Source: Pluralibacter gergoviae ATCC 33028 = NBRC 105706
Lineage (GTDB): Bacteria; Pseudomonadota; Gammaproteobacteria; Enterobacterales; Enterobacteriaceae
DNA: 64,000 nt
Direction: 5' to 3'
NCBI RefSeq assembly: GCF_001598855.1
Contig: NZ_BCZS01000004.1
Coordinates: forward strand, 216,757-280,756
Part shown: positions 46,702 through 55,939 of the stretch, in pieces
How positions within the stretch are numbered: the stretch's first letter is position 1
Layout: each line of letters starts with the position of its first letter
The notes under the pieces: model-generated
What the model was told of the DNA's origin: nothing
What the model saw: the letters and a program-made list of their open reading frames with translations, nothing else
Databases searched by the model: none
Translations under genes and position numbers: made by a program

Positions 46702-46815
46702 CTAGCTGTTCCGGGCTATATCCGTATTGAACGCAGCATAGAGTTTATCTACCACCACCCGGATCCGGGGTGAGAGATTTCTTGACACAGGCCACAGCGC
46801 CGTAATGGTCATTGC
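46702..46815 (-). pseudogene. C-terminal remnant of a LysR-type regulator
   Basis: The last 37 codons read ALWPVSRNLSPRIRVVVDKL then YAAF, a typical LysR C-terminus, and end at a stop codon at 46702. Nothing of the rest of the gene is present; the next bases belong to an oxidoreductase remnant on the other strand. Confidence 0.7.
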
Positions 46816-47168
46816 GGGCCGCTGGGTTGTCCGGGGGGCATGGATTTGACCATATTCTGGAGCTCATCGGCGGGGATAATTTGCGCCAGTCTGCAGATGC
46901 CCTTGCGCCGGGAGGCAGGATTGCTCAGATTGGTTTCCTCAAAGGCAGTGACATGGTTGTTCCTGCCGTCTCCCTGATGCTGAAAAGAGCGGTTATTCAG
47001 GGGATTACCGTGGGTCACCGACGGGCTCTTGAGGATTTATGTCTGGCTGTTGACCGTTATCGGATAAAACCGGTGATTAATAAAATATACGATTTCTATG
47101 ACGCGCAGGCAGCCTTCACACATCTGGATAGAGGACCATTCGGGAAAATCGTAATCCGAATCGGTTAA
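46812..47168 (+). pseudogene. C-terminal remnant of a zinc-type alcohol dehydrogenase / quinone oxidoreductase
   Basis: 118 codons of an MDR-superfamily enzyme: GGHGFDHILELIGGDNLRQS, ALAPGGRIAQIGFLKGS, IKPVINKIYDFYDAQAAF and HLDRGPFGKIVIRI, the end of the nucleotide-binding domain and the C-terminus. The catalytic domain and the glycine motif are missing. It is joined head to head to the LysR remnant at about 46812-46830, as if one deletion removed the middle of a divergent LysR-oxidoreductase pair. Very unlikely to be active. Confidence 0.75.
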
Positions 47169-47284
47169 GCATTTGGGGTGTATATAGAAAAAGTTTTCTA
47201 TCTTGTATGACATGCAGGGGGACATTTTCCTCCTCATTTTCTTATGATCCTTCTACCCGTTCGCTTTCAATAAGAGACATACTG

Positions 47285-48253
47285 ATGAGCACTTACATTA
47301 CTCTGTCTTCGATTATCGCCGCTGCCGAAAGGATTAAAAAATCCGTCATTCGTACCCCCACGGTTTTGTCTCCGGGATTGTCGGATATGGTGGGAAGAGA
47401 CGTTTTTCTCAAACTTGAGAATTTGCAGACTGGCGGCTCTTTTAAAGCCAGGGGAGTGCTGAACCTGCTTTCCGCTTTTACCGGTAATCTGAAAGATTAC
47501 CGTTTCGCTACCGTCAGTGGCGGTAACTTTGGTATCGCAGTGGCGGAAGCGGCCAAAGCGCTTGATATAAACGTGACCGTGATTATGCCAGAAAACGCCC
47601 CGGCCTCATCCATTGAAAAAATACGCCATTCTGGCAGCACTGTTATTCTTGAAAAAGATGTCAGCTCCGCGTTTGAACGGGCAAGGACGCTTGCAGAGCA
47701 GGGATACCACATAATTGATGACTGTAGCGATACGCTGGTCGCGGAAGGATACGGAACCCTTGCACTCGAACTGATGGAAGATTGCCCTTCACTGACCGAT
47801 GTATTTGTTGCGGTGGGTGGCGGTGCAATGCTGGCAGGCATTGCGACGGTACTCAAATCCCGTAATCCAGACATCCGGATATGGGGAGTGGAAACGGAAG
47901 GAGCCAGTTCGATGTACCAGGCATTGAGGGCAGGAAACCCCGTCAACGTGGATATCACTTCTGCCATTTCAACCCTTGGCGTCCCTGTGATTGACCGCCT
48001 TATGCTTGAACACGCGCAGCGCTACATTGAAAAGGTCATCACCGTGTCGGATAGCGACGCCATAAAGGGCATGCTTTCATTTGGCGAGCAAGCCAGGCAG
48101 TGGGTTGAGCCAGCAGCCGGGACACTTATTCCCGCAGCTGTCGCTGTAATCCCCGACCTCCCAAAAGATGCGGTCATTGGACTCATCGTATGTGGGGGTA
48201 ACGTTACGCAACGAGAGATGAATTCGTGGGCAAACCATCGAGTTCTTAGTTAG
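47285..48253 (+). CDS. Threonine dehydratase-like PLP enzyme
   Basis: 322-aa fold-type II pyridoxal phosphate enzyme of the threonine/serine dehydratase family, making 2-oxobutyrate or pyruvate plus ammonia. The PLP lysine is Lys54 in LQTGGSFKARGV. The asparagine loop is VSGGNFGIAVAEAA and the phosphate-binding glycine loop is VAVGGGAMLAG; LIVCGGNVT lies near the C-terminus. There is no C-terminal ACT regulatory domain, so it is of the catabolic (TdcB-like) or racemase-like type. ATG 47285 is preceded by AAGAGA; the open frame upstream to 47207 is not family-like. The only intact gene between the two repeat copies. Confidence 0.88.
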   Translation: MSTYITLSSIIAAAERIKKSVIRTPTVLSPGLSDMVGRDVFLKLENLQTGGSFKARGVLNLLSAFTGNLKDYRFATVSGGNFGIAVAEAAKALDINVTVIMPENAPASSIEKIRHSGSTVILEKDVSSAFERARTLAEQGYHIIDDCSDTLVAEGYGTLALELMEDCPSLTDVFVAVGGGAMLAGIATVLKSRNPDIRIWGVETEGASSMYQALRAGNPVNVDITSAISTLGVPVIDRLMLEHAQRYIEKVITVSDSDAIKGMLSFGEQARQWVEPAAGTLIPAAVAVIPDLPKDAVIGLIVCGGNVTQREMNSWANHRVLS

Positions 48254-48360
48254 GTATTATGTAATAAAAACAATAGAGTATATCTAATCACCAAGCTTAT
48301 TCCTGACGAAATGAAACCGCATGCGCAATTTCCACTCGCTTTTCTGAACACAGTTGAAGC

Positions 48361-48478
48361 GGGACGGGTTGTGCCGGGAAACGATTAACCGGAAGCCGAT
48401 AAGGGAACGGAAAACGCACAGAAGAAAAAACCGCCCTTGGCAGCCGGACGTAGCCCCATATGCTCCGCAGCGGTGAAA
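48361..48478. repeat. Copy 2 of the ~118-bp direct repeat
   Basis: Starts GGGACGGGTTGTGCCGGGAA; see the copy at 46443-46560. It marks the right border of the threonine dehydratase cargo and the left border of the defence region. No ardC-like gene lies next to it. Confidence 0.75.
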
Positions 48479-48827
48479 TGAGTGCGGGGATAAATTGAGC
48501 ACCCCATTTCCGCTTCAGTGCCGTACCTGTTCGGTGCTCACTCTGATGCGCTATGCTTCAGTTATGACGCTAAAGCGTTACGACCAAAGCTATTGAATAA
48601 ACAGGATATTGCAGTGTCACCTCCTGTCCCCGTTGTTTGTCCTTTTAAAAATACATATCCGCTGGGCCCCAAAAGCGGGAAGACAAAAAACAGGAGAACT
48701 TCTTGCAAATTGATGCATCAACTCTATGAATATGATAAAGATAAAGTTGGTAATTTTGAACTATATCTGATAAGCAAAATTACCTGTAAATTGACCACAT
48801 TAATTTAATATTTTGAGGTAATTACAC
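48479..48827. other. Leader region of the unknown three-gene operon
   Basis: No convincing gene. A 96-codon open frame (48518-48808) has no ribosome binding site and uses Cys and Lys in a way unlike its neighbours. The last 100 bases become A+T-rich. TTGAGGTAATTACAC before 48828 supplies the ribosome binding site of the next gene. The promoter should be here, but I cannot fix it. Confidence 0.4.
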
Positions 48828-49886
48828 ATGGCTGGCGAGACGCAAAATATCTCATTAATGGCTGATAAAATATCATCAGAGTTATTTAAATGGTTCAAAT
48901 GGGAGCAAGTCGGTACTTCCAATGAAAATTTTAAATGCTTGAAAAAAGACGAGCATTCTACTAAGAGTGATACTCATCCTAATGATGTTGTCTATAAGTA
49001 TCACGATCCGTACCTCAATCGAACTGTTTTTTTCAATACAGACCTAAAAAGTTATGCAAAAGGTTCAATCACAGCCACTTCAATGAGAAACGCCTTAACA
49101 TCACTTGCTAATGCAATTGACTGCGCTGAAGGGAGCAAAGAATGGAAAGAAAGATATTCTTATATCACAGGCTCATCAGAAGTAAGAGGACTTCTATTCG
49201 CTTATAACCATGATGGTAACTTTGACCAGTCATTTTATGATGTTTTCCATTCAGTTAAAGATACAACGGAAGCAAAAGGTAAAAGAGGTATAAATCTCGA
49301 TAACTTGCCATTGAAGCAAGGCCAAAAAATACACATCATTGAACCTCGCGTAATCAATTACCTTCAATCTGTTATTACTGATTTAACTAAGCTCAGCCAT
49401 CAAGGGACTTTTCCATTAGGTTCTAACTATCAGTTTTACTATCCGGATCTAACCCTTCATAAAGTTAGCGGCCTCCCTGAAAGTTTACCTGCAACGATTG
49501 AGTCATTAACTGGTCCCTTTTTTATCATTAAACATGGCGAGGTCAAACGTCTTAATGAGAAAACTGAGGAAGTTGAGAAATCCTACGATCATGGATACGT
49601 AATCTATTACAACGGTGAAGGTAAAAACGAGTATGAGTTCATCTATATATTCGACACATTGTCAAAATATCAGCTACTTGATGGAAATGAAAAAATAAGA
49701 ATCAGATTAATCCATCCAAATATTTACAAAGACGTAAGAGGAATCTATATGAGAGCTATAGAAACCTATTCACGTGAATGGGGTTTTGATGAACACAAAC
49801 GCTCTATAATTGAATCCATTGAATTTGAACTTGTTGATTTCACTAAGCCAAATTTTAGCTCAGTTGAAATTGGTTGGGAGCGATAA
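48828..49886 (+). CDS. Unknown protein A of a three-gene operon, possible PD-(D/E)xK nuclease
   Basis: 352-aa soluble protein, no signal peptide or membrane segment. I do not recognise the family. The N-terminal part reads THPNDVVYKYHDPYLN then RTVFFNTDLKSYAKGS: Asp53 followed by Asp72-Leu-Lys74 matches the spacing of a PD-(D/E)xK nuclease core (acid, then D/E-x-K on the next strand). The C-terminal part has IEFELVDFTKPNF. First gene of a tight operon (three bases to the next), strongly A+T-rich, and placed beside Gabija-like and RADAR genes, so an anti-phage role is likely by context. The nuclease reading is an inference. Confidence 0.8.
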   Translation: MAGETQNISLMADKISSELFKWFKWEQVGTSNENFKCLKKDEHSTKSDTHPNDVVYKYHDPYLNRTVFFNTDLKSYAKGSITATSMRNALTSLANAIDCAEGSKEWKERYSYITGSSEVRGLLFAYNHDGNFDQSFYDVFHSVKDTTEAKGKRGINLDNLPLKQGQKIHIIEPRVINYLQSVITDLTKLSHQGTFPLGSNYQFYYPDLTLHKVSGLPESLPATIESLTGPFFIIKHGEVKRLNEKTEEVEKSYDHGYVIYYNGEGKNEYEFIYIFDTLSKYQLLDGNEKIRIRLIHPNIYKDVRGIYMRAIETYSREWGFDEHKRSIIESIEFELVDFTKPNFSSVEIGWER

Positions 49887-49889
49887 TAG

Positions 49890-51005
49890 ATGAAAATCGG
49901 ACTATATAGTGTTACTGATAAAGCTTTGTTTGATGCATTAAATCAAACAAAGGTAACAAATGATGACATGAAGTCTCTTTTTTTTAAGCGAGGAACCATT
50001 ATATCTAAAGACACTAAAAGGAAATCGCTAGCTTTAGATTTTTCGCGCTACTTTCATGGTTTTGATGATTATAAGAAACTTTCAGAAATTTTTGGTTCTA
50101 TTGGCCGAAGAGAGAAATGTTCAATCAACATCATTAACGCAAATGTTGAAAAAAATGATATTGAAGCAGCTGTGAAATTAGTTTGTGAAGATTTACAAAA
50201 GGAAGGTGATCAAACGGATTTTATTTATACTGACGCAGGAATCGAAGTAAAAATAAAATATATAAAACTCGACTATAAGATGAATGAATTCAGACAATCC
50301 TCTACAAGAGAGGCTATTGTCCTTATAGAAAAAAATGAGGATGGTGAATTTATAGCAAGATTCCCACAAAACAGTAAATCCAGAGAGTTCACCGATAAAC
50401 TTGTGAACAAAATTAAATCCGAAAACGTCGATAGCACTGTATCTATTGATGAGATAACGTTGGAGAGCGTCAAAGATCATTCAGAACGAACCTATTTTTT
50501 TAAAAAACTGATTGAGAGCATACCAAATTATAATTGTATTGATGTGACAGATGTATATGTCACCCACCCTGTTTTAGAGGATAAGAAAAAAGAAACTACT
50601 GATGAAGATAATGATGATGAAATTGAAGATATCTCTGTAGATTTGGGTTGCCATATATCAAAGGCGTCGTTGAAAGGTCGAGGTGTTTTAGAGTCCAAAG
50701 AATTAAATGATCTTCTTTCGCAAGGATTTTATATAACAAAGATCATTTGGGTGTCTGTTGTAAATGGATTCGTCGATTCCAACAAATTTGAATTTGAAGC
50801 TCAGTTTTCAGACACTGACAATTGCAAACTTTTTTCATATCTTGTTAGAGGCCAATACAAATATAAATCTATTGATGACTATACACATAGACAGAATGTC
50901 GAAAAAGAAAAGGAAGTAATATTATTAACGCTCATCGAAGGGGCAGCTCGTGAAATTTCAGATGAGATAGTTGAAAGGAACTCCATTAAAGTTAAAGCTG
51001 AGTAA
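49890..51005 (+). CDS. Unknown protein B of the three-gene operon
   Basis: 371-aa soluble protein of unknown family, rich in Lys, Asp and Glu. It begins MKIGLYSVTDKALFDALNQ. A very acidic low-complexity stretch (about 229-252: KKETTDEDNDDEIEDIS) separates an N-terminal part from a C-terminal domain (CHISKASLKGRGVLESKE, QGFYITKIIWVSVVNG). No nucleotide-binding or nuclease motif is visible. It starts three bases after gene A and ends 12 bases before gene C. Could be a sensor or a structural partner of A; not assignable from sequence. Confidence 0.8.
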   Translation: MKIGLYSVTDKALFDALNQTKVTNDDMKSLFFKRGTIISKDTKRKSLALDFSRYFHGFDDYKKLSEIFGSIGRREKCSINIINANVEKNDIEAAVKLVCEDLQKEGDQTDFIYTDAGIEVKIKYIKLDYKMNEFRQSSTREAIVLIEKNEDGEFIARFPQNSKSREFTDKLVNKIKSENVDSTVSIDEITLESVKDHSERTYFFKKLIESIPNYNCIDVTDVYVTHPVLEDKKKETTDEDNDDEIEDISVDLGCHISKASLKGRGVLESKELNDLLSQGFYITKIIWVSVVNGFVDSNKFEFEAQFSDTDNCKLFSYLVRGQYKYKSIDDYTHRQNVEKEKEVILLTLIEGAAREISDEIVERNSIKVKAE

Positions 51006-51017
51006 TAGGAGGGTGTA

Positions 51018-51695
51018 ATGAAGACTAAATGGTTTAATGCATATTTCCAAAAGTCATATGATGAAGTTTATGACTCTATCATACATACTCCCTTCAAAGA
51101 CGATAGTGGGTGGGGGTTCAGAATCAACCATTACGAACACGATATATTGTCAGCTAGATATATCGAACGTATAGAAATGAAAGAGACAATTACTGACCCA
51201 TTTGGGAACGAGACATTACTTGAATATTTTAAATTTATTCAATTTAATTTCTGGTTGAAAAGAGAAAGGGGTAATAACTATCTATTATCTATTGAGTCCG
51301 CTCCTCGAACAATAAAGGGGTTTATTGCAAACATGAGAAATACGGTATCTTCTGAATTTAGTGTTTCTAATCTAAATATTGTAGTTGAAGAATTCATTAG
51401 TACCATGCGAGAGCATTTTTCTGATGTAAAAGTAATTAAGGCAAAAATCAAAGGATTAACATTTAGCAAACACACATTCGGCGATCTCGAAATAGAATCA
51501 TCATTCGATGCTTTAGACGAAATAAAAATATTTTTTAATAAAAAAGATTTTAAAATTGAAAAAGCCAAATTATTAATAGGCATTATTCCAAATGAAGAAA
51601 CTATAGAGATTAATTCGAATGGAACAATTATTTTTTCGGAAGACAACTTTAGAAATATATCAGAAACAATCGAAATGATTAATCACTTGAAGTGA
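51018..51695 (+). CDS. Unknown protein C of the three-gene operon
   Basis: 225-aa soluble protein of unknown family: N-terminal WFNAYFQKSYDEVYDSI, SGWGFRINHYEHDILSARYI, and an alternating hydrophobic pattern in the second half (DEIKIFFNKKDFKIEKAKLL) that suggests beta structure. No known motif. AGGAGGG lies just before its ATG, the strongest ribosome binding site in the operon. A short hairpin follows at 51703. Together A, B and C look like one functional unit. Confidence 0.8.
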   Translation: MKTKWFNAYFQKSYDEVYDSIIHTPFKDDSGWGFRINHYEHDILSARYIERIEMKETITDPFGNETLLEYFKFIQFNFWLKRERGNNYLLSIESAPRTIKGFIANMRNTVSSEFSVSNLNIVVEEFISTMREHFSDVKVIKAKIKGLTFSKHTFGDLEIESSFDALDEIKIFFNKKDFKIEKAKLLIGIIPNEETIEINSNGTIIFSEDNFRNISETIEMINHLK

Positions 51696-51702
51696 TTCGG
51701 AA

Positions 51703-51719
51703 GGGGCATTATATGCCCC
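51703..51719 (+). terminator. Weak hairpin after the three-gene operon
   Basis: GGGGCAT / ATGCCCC with a three-base loop, eight bases after the last stop. A T-run comes only about 20 bases later, so termination efficiency is uncertain. Confidence 0.5.
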
Positions 51720-51778
51720 GAACCAATTTCCCAAATATTTTTTTCTCATTATCCTATCGCTAATTACCTGCATCACGA

Positions 51779-52045
51779 ATGAAAGCTCAAAGAGAACATG
51801 TTATTTCCCTGCCCTCCCAGGCTGTCAAAATGCTCAGTACGCTATAAAGGTTAACCGGACTTCGGCAGCACCTTTTCCCGGTCAGGGATAATCCGCTAGG
51901 TTCAATGACATCGCACTCTCTGCGTCAGCTATTTAAAAGCCTCGGCTGGAGTGGTACTTATAGCCCACATGACACCAGAACTACAGGAAGCACGCGTTTA
52001 AACGAGATGGATTATCGACCTCAAGAACCTCATTCACGGGTATAA
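51779..52045 (+). pseudogene. C-terminal remnant of a P4-type integrase
   Basis: One frame of 89 codons reads KAQREHVISLPSQAVKMLST, an in-frame TAA, LTGLRQHLFPVRDNPLGSMT, then LFKSLGWSGTYSPHDTRTTG and STRLNEMDYRP. This is the HIVPLS...LFP...PHGFRATASTLLNEMGY region of P4-type recombinases. The HxxR box has decayed (PHDTR) and the tyrosine part is lost. Its end overlaps the 3' end of the helicase gene on the other strand. Confidence 0.75.
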
Positions 52046-53793
52046 TCAAATTTAGTTCTAGAGAGCACTTCATTTGCAAGATAAGGACCGCTTTTATGCC
52101 GCCGTTCGACTTCTGATATTAAGTGTAATTTTTTCTTAGCTCTTGAACACAATACGTACAATAGCCTCTTAGACTGCAACTCATCCTCATCAAATCGTGG
52201 GACAATACCCTGTAGCAACCCAAAAGCAATGACACAATCAAACTCCAATCCCTTGGCTGAATGCACCGTAGTAACTGTCACACCTGATTTTTTATCAAAC
52301 ATTTTCTTGTAGTGCTCAGTTTTTGTCAGAACTCCCAAACCTTCAACTTCCAGCTTTTCCTTTCTTTTTTGTGCAGACGAAAAAAAGGCATTATATGATT
52401 CACTAAACTCTTCATTTTGCAAAATATCAAAGTCAAAATACTCTGAGCTCTCCTTGAAAAAAGCTTTTAGATAGTTTAGTCCATCTTTTTCTTGCACATC
52501 CAATGAGTTACAATATCTTAGAAAATTTTTTACCTCGATTGAATCGTTTTTCAAAATCATACCAGCTTCATTCAACTGCGTCAGAAATTCACTTGCATAA
52601 TAAATTCTTGTCAAATAGTTTTTCGGCGAAGAGGGGATTAAAGCGATTCTTGCAAATTTATACCAAAGACTTTCTGTGTTTAATGAGATAGGTGTGACAC
52701 CAGGACCGTTGAAAGCAATGTCAGGCATTAATACCATTAAGCGCCGAGTTATCTCAGATAAATGGAACCACCATGGAGCAATAATACAAATATTGGACTG
52801 TGATATCCCATCACTTATGGCAGAATGGACTAAATCCTTCACATAATTATCTAACACAGCGATACTACAACTTTTATTATAAGTCACTTTTGAATCATAA
52901 CTACTGAATTCACCAACTGCTTTAAATGGCTCTCCAGCAATTGTTCTGAATAATGAAAAATAATTTACAATAGATTGACTCGAACGATAGTTGTCATTTA
53001 AATACAACAATTCGAAATCAACCCCAGATCTTGCACAAAAATCTTCAAAACTTAATGCAACCCCTCCCATAGAATTAAATATAGCCTGATTTGGATCTCC
53101 TACAAAAAATAAACGACAGGTATTACCCCTTGACTTCACTAGGGTAAAAAGCAATTCATATTGTAATATTTGAGTGTCTTGGTATTCATCTACAAGGATA
53201 AGATTGAATATTCTCGAAAGATTTAAAGCAATTGATTTATATTGAACCAAAAGCAAATAAGAAAAATATATGACTTGATCGAAATCTATTAAATCGTTAG
53301 ATTTGAGGTGGCTGTAATAATCCTCCACTGCCCTCCTATTATTTACTCCTTTAACTTTCAACCCTCTTTCATTCCAACCAAAATCAGTTTTGAAAATACT
53401 ACACGAGTATTTATCGCAAAACATTTTCTTTAAACCATCAGCATCATGTGGATCAATAATCCTATACCCAAACCTTATATCTTCGCAAAATCCTGAGTAA
53501 GGTTTTAGTATCCATCTCAAACAAAAAGAATGAATTGTACCAATCCATAACTTTTCTAATGAAATACCCATCTCAACAATTCTTTTCTTTATTTCATCAG
53601 CAGCATTATTGGTATATGTAATTGCAACAACAAAGCGATCATCTTTTTTTGAAGACAATTCATGAGCAATTTTGTAAACCAATGTTTTTGTCTTACCGCC
53701 CCCTGGACATGCCATCACCACAGCATTTTTCTCAAACAGAACAGCGTCAATCTGCTTTTCGTTTAGGAACTCTCTAAGGAAAAGTCTATCCAT
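52030..53793 (-). CDS. gajB: GajB-like UvrD-type helicase
   Basis: 587-aa SF1A helicase. Motif I is ACPGGGKTKTLVYK (28-41), Ia YTNNAADEIKKR, motif II LILVDEYQDTQ (about 199-209), motif III FFVGDPNQAIFNSMGG, motif V VHSAKGLEFDCVIAFG and motif VI RLLYVLCSRAKKKLHL. It starts one base after the stop of the OLD nuclease gene. The OLD-then-helicase order is that of Gabija (GajA-GajB). GajB is thought to sense nucleic acid ends or termini and activate GajA. Somewhat larger than typical GajB, so a related OLD-helicase system is the alternative. Confidence 0.8.
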   Translation of the reverse strand: MDRLFLREFLNEKQIDAVLFEKNAVVMACPGGGKTKTLVYKIAHELSSKKDDRFVVAITYTNNAADEIKKRIVEMGISLEKLWIGTIHSFCLRWILKPYSGFCEDIRFGYRIIDPHDADGLKKMFCDKYSCSIFKTDFGWNERGLKVKGVNNRRAVEDYYSHLKSNDLIDFDQVIYFSYLLLVQYKSIALNLSRIFNLILVDEYQDTQILQYELLFTLVKSRGNTCRLFFVGDPNQAIFNSMGGVALSFEDFCARSGVDFELLYLNDNYRSSQSIVNYFSLFRTIAGEPFKAVGEFSSYDSKVTYNKSCSIAVLDNYVKDLVHSAISDGISQSNICIIAPWWFHLSEITRRLMVLMPDIAFNGPGVTPISLNTESLWYKFARIALIPSSPKNYLTRIYYASEFLTQLNEAGMILKNDSIEVKNFLRYCNSLDVQEKDGLNYLKAFFKESSEYFDFDILQNEEFSESYNAFFSSAQKRKEKLEVEGLGVLTKTEHYKKMFDKKSGVTVTTVHSAKGLEFDCVIAFGLLQGIVPRFDEDELQSKRLLYVLCSRAKKKLHLISEVERRHKSGPYLANEVLSRTKFDYTRE

Positions 53794-53794
53794 T

Positions 53795-55939
53795 TCAGAT
53801 CATCCTTAAAAGTGCATCATCTTCGTCAAATTTTTCTAAGTAGAGATCTTTTATAAATTGCCTTTTTACGCTCGCTTTACTCTGCGTTAGTACATCAATT
53901 ATTCTGTCAATACATTCCAACTCTGCTGATTTAGACGGCTCAATATAAAACTGCCTACGGTAAATCAGCACAGTAACTAGAATTGACTTATTAAACTTAC
54001 CAATTGAAAAGGCTAAAGCATCTAATATATATTCTGGTATTTTAACGTTATGATCAATTTTCTCAGCAAGAGCCAATGCTAACCATCCTTTCCCAGCATA
54101 TTTAGCTACGCTCAAAACTCTATCTCCATACACCTCAACATCCCGAGATTTGAGGTCTTTTTCAATAGATTCTATTTTACTTTCATGAGTATAAATATCA
54201 CCAAGAACATTAATAACATATTCTTCGTTACCAAACTCACTCATAAACTCTACTTCAAAAGTATAATCTGCATAAAATGGCTTTACATAAGCGTTTTTGT
54301 CACAAAAATGATCTAGTAATATCTTTCTTTCCTTTCCTATTTTCTCCGATCCCAATGCCTTTCTTTTTTTTGTTTTTAGCACTTTAGAATCTTTTTTCTT
54401 TATATCACTATAAATAGAACTATCAAGGTCAGTTATAATCGCGCATCGCCTCCTTAGTCTTTTATCATGAAAGATATTAGCGACATTTTTAAAACCGGTA
54501 CTTCCAACATTTACAATAGTAACACCCAACTCATCTAAGGTTAAACCGAAGAATTTCGAAAATAATGCAGGAATCATTATCTCCTCAGCATCGCCCTCAA
54601 CTAAAATAACTTTCTTTGCAAACAAAAGGTTACTTCTTTTAGCATCCAAATATCTTTCAAGCTTATTTATTTCTTCGCCAGATAGCCCTGCTGATGGCTG
54701 GCACACGTCGACAAAATCTTTACCCTCTGTTTTTGAAATAATATTAACCTTACTGACCTTAGAAGCTTCAGATATTTGCGTTGAATGCGTAGAATATAAT
54801 ATCTGTGTATTCTTGAAATTCAACTTAGTAAATAAAGCCTTCTGTATATGCGTGTGTAAATGAGCCTCAGGCTCCTCAATTAAAATAAAATTAGCTACCT
54901 TTCCTTTATTTATAAGATACTTGTACTTTAAAATCTTAAGGGTCAAATATAAAAGATTAGCCCCACCAAGACTCATATCACTGATGGTTCCATCAAAATT
55001 TTCAGAACCTTCACTAATAGTTAATGTTAATGATTTAAGTAGCTCTTCAGGCTCATCTGGAAGTTGTGATTTTATCGATAATTTAGTAGGTGAAAATGCC
55101 TCACCAACAGTCTCTCTAATGGTGGAATGGATTCCTTTAGAAACATCAATAACATCAGGGAGACTTTCAATTTCCCCATTTAAAGATATAACATTCTCGA
55201 TTATTTTTTCATAATCCTCATCATTTAAAGTTTCACTTTTTATCTCTAACAACTCTAAAAGCGGGTTTCTTTTATTACCATTAAAATCCTGTATTACATC
55301 TCTCAATGCCTTTATAAAAGTGAAAGAAATATCTTTCGATAAAGACATCTGCTTGCTTATAGTCCAACCAATATCTCTGCTATCAAATTTACTTGGGAAT
55401 ACAACCCTATCAAAATCGCCAACAATTTTTAAATACGAATCTTGATTGTAAAAATCTGCAAAACTTCTTCCGGTAAATACAACCTCATAATCATCAATTG
55501 AAATATTATTTCTGACTTGAGCTAATGTATCCTTATCGCCTACAGGTAACCTTGCCAACTCCAATCTTTTCGATATTCCTGGTCTGAATATAAGATTATA
55601 TGAAGCCTCAGTAACATCCTTTTCAGATTCAGCATCTACCGCTCCCCCTTCATGAAGAAAAATAGATTGAACCGATTCATCATGAGATATGTTTTTAAAC
55701 TTTATATTAATTATTATCCAATGCCCCCTCCAATCGTCTAAGTCATGACTAAAATCATTGACCCCTAATTTATAGGCCCTATATAACATTTCATCATCAA
55801 GCAACAATCTTATAGCCCGGAACAAATTACTTTTCCCAGTACCATTCTCACCGATAATAGTATTGATGTCTTTATCAAAAACAAATCTGCTACGCTTGAA
55901 ATTCCTATAATTTACCAGAACCAATTCTGATATATACAT
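53795..55939 (-). CDS. gajA: GajA-like OLD-family nuclease (ATPase + TOPRIM)
   Basis: 714-aa protein. The ABC-type ATPase head is split: Walker A IIGENGTGKSNLFRA (28-42), then signature MSLGGANLLYLTL, Walker B NFILIEEPEAHLH and the H-loop YSTHSTQIS. A TOPRIM nuclease domain follows, with VILVEGDAEEIMIPAL (about 444-459), NVGSTGFKNV and ITDLDSS (about 502-508). This is the OLD/GajA architecture. In Gabija, GajA nicks DNA when nucleotides are depleted during phage infection. It is longer than typical GajA, mainly in the linker between ATPase halves and after TOPRIM. First gene of the pair. Confidence 0.82.
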   Translation of the reverse strand: MYISELVLVNYRNFKRSRFVFDKDINTIIGENGTGKSNLFRAIRLLLDDEMLYRAYKLGVNDFSHDLDDWRGHWIIINIKFKNISHDESVQSIFLHEGGAVDAESEKDVTEASYNLIFRPGISKRLELARLPVGDKDTLAQVRNNISIDDYEVVFTGRSFADFYNQDSYLKIVGDFDRVVFPSKFDSRDIGWTISKQMSLSKDISFTFIKALRDVIQDFNGNKRNPLLELLEIKSETLNDEDYEKIIENVISLNGEIESLPDVIDVSKGIHSTIRETVGEAFSPTKLSIKSQLPDEPEELLKSLTLTISEGSENFDGTISDMSLGGANLLYLTLKILKYKYLINKGKVANFILIEEPEAHLHTHIQKALFTKLNFKNTQILYSTHSTQISEASKVSKVNIISKTEGKDFVDVCQPSAGLSGEEINKLERYLDAKRSNLLFAKKVILVEGDAEEIMIPALFSKFFGLTLDELGVTIVNVGSTGFKNVANIFHDKRLRRRCAIITDLDSSIYSDIKKKDSKVLKTKKRKALGSEKIGKERKILLDHFCDKNAYVKPFYADYTFEVEFMSEFGNEEYVINVLGDIYTHESKIESIEKDLKSRDVEVYGDRVLSVAKYAGKGWLALALAEKIDHNVKIPEYILDALAFSIGKFNKSILVTVLIYRRQFYIEPSKSAELECIDRIIDVLTQSKASVKRQFIKDLYLEKFDEDDALLRMI

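Noticed and set aside
48518..48808. 96-codon open frame before the unknown operon
   Set aside because: Weak start, no conserved pattern, and it lies where the operon's promoter should be.
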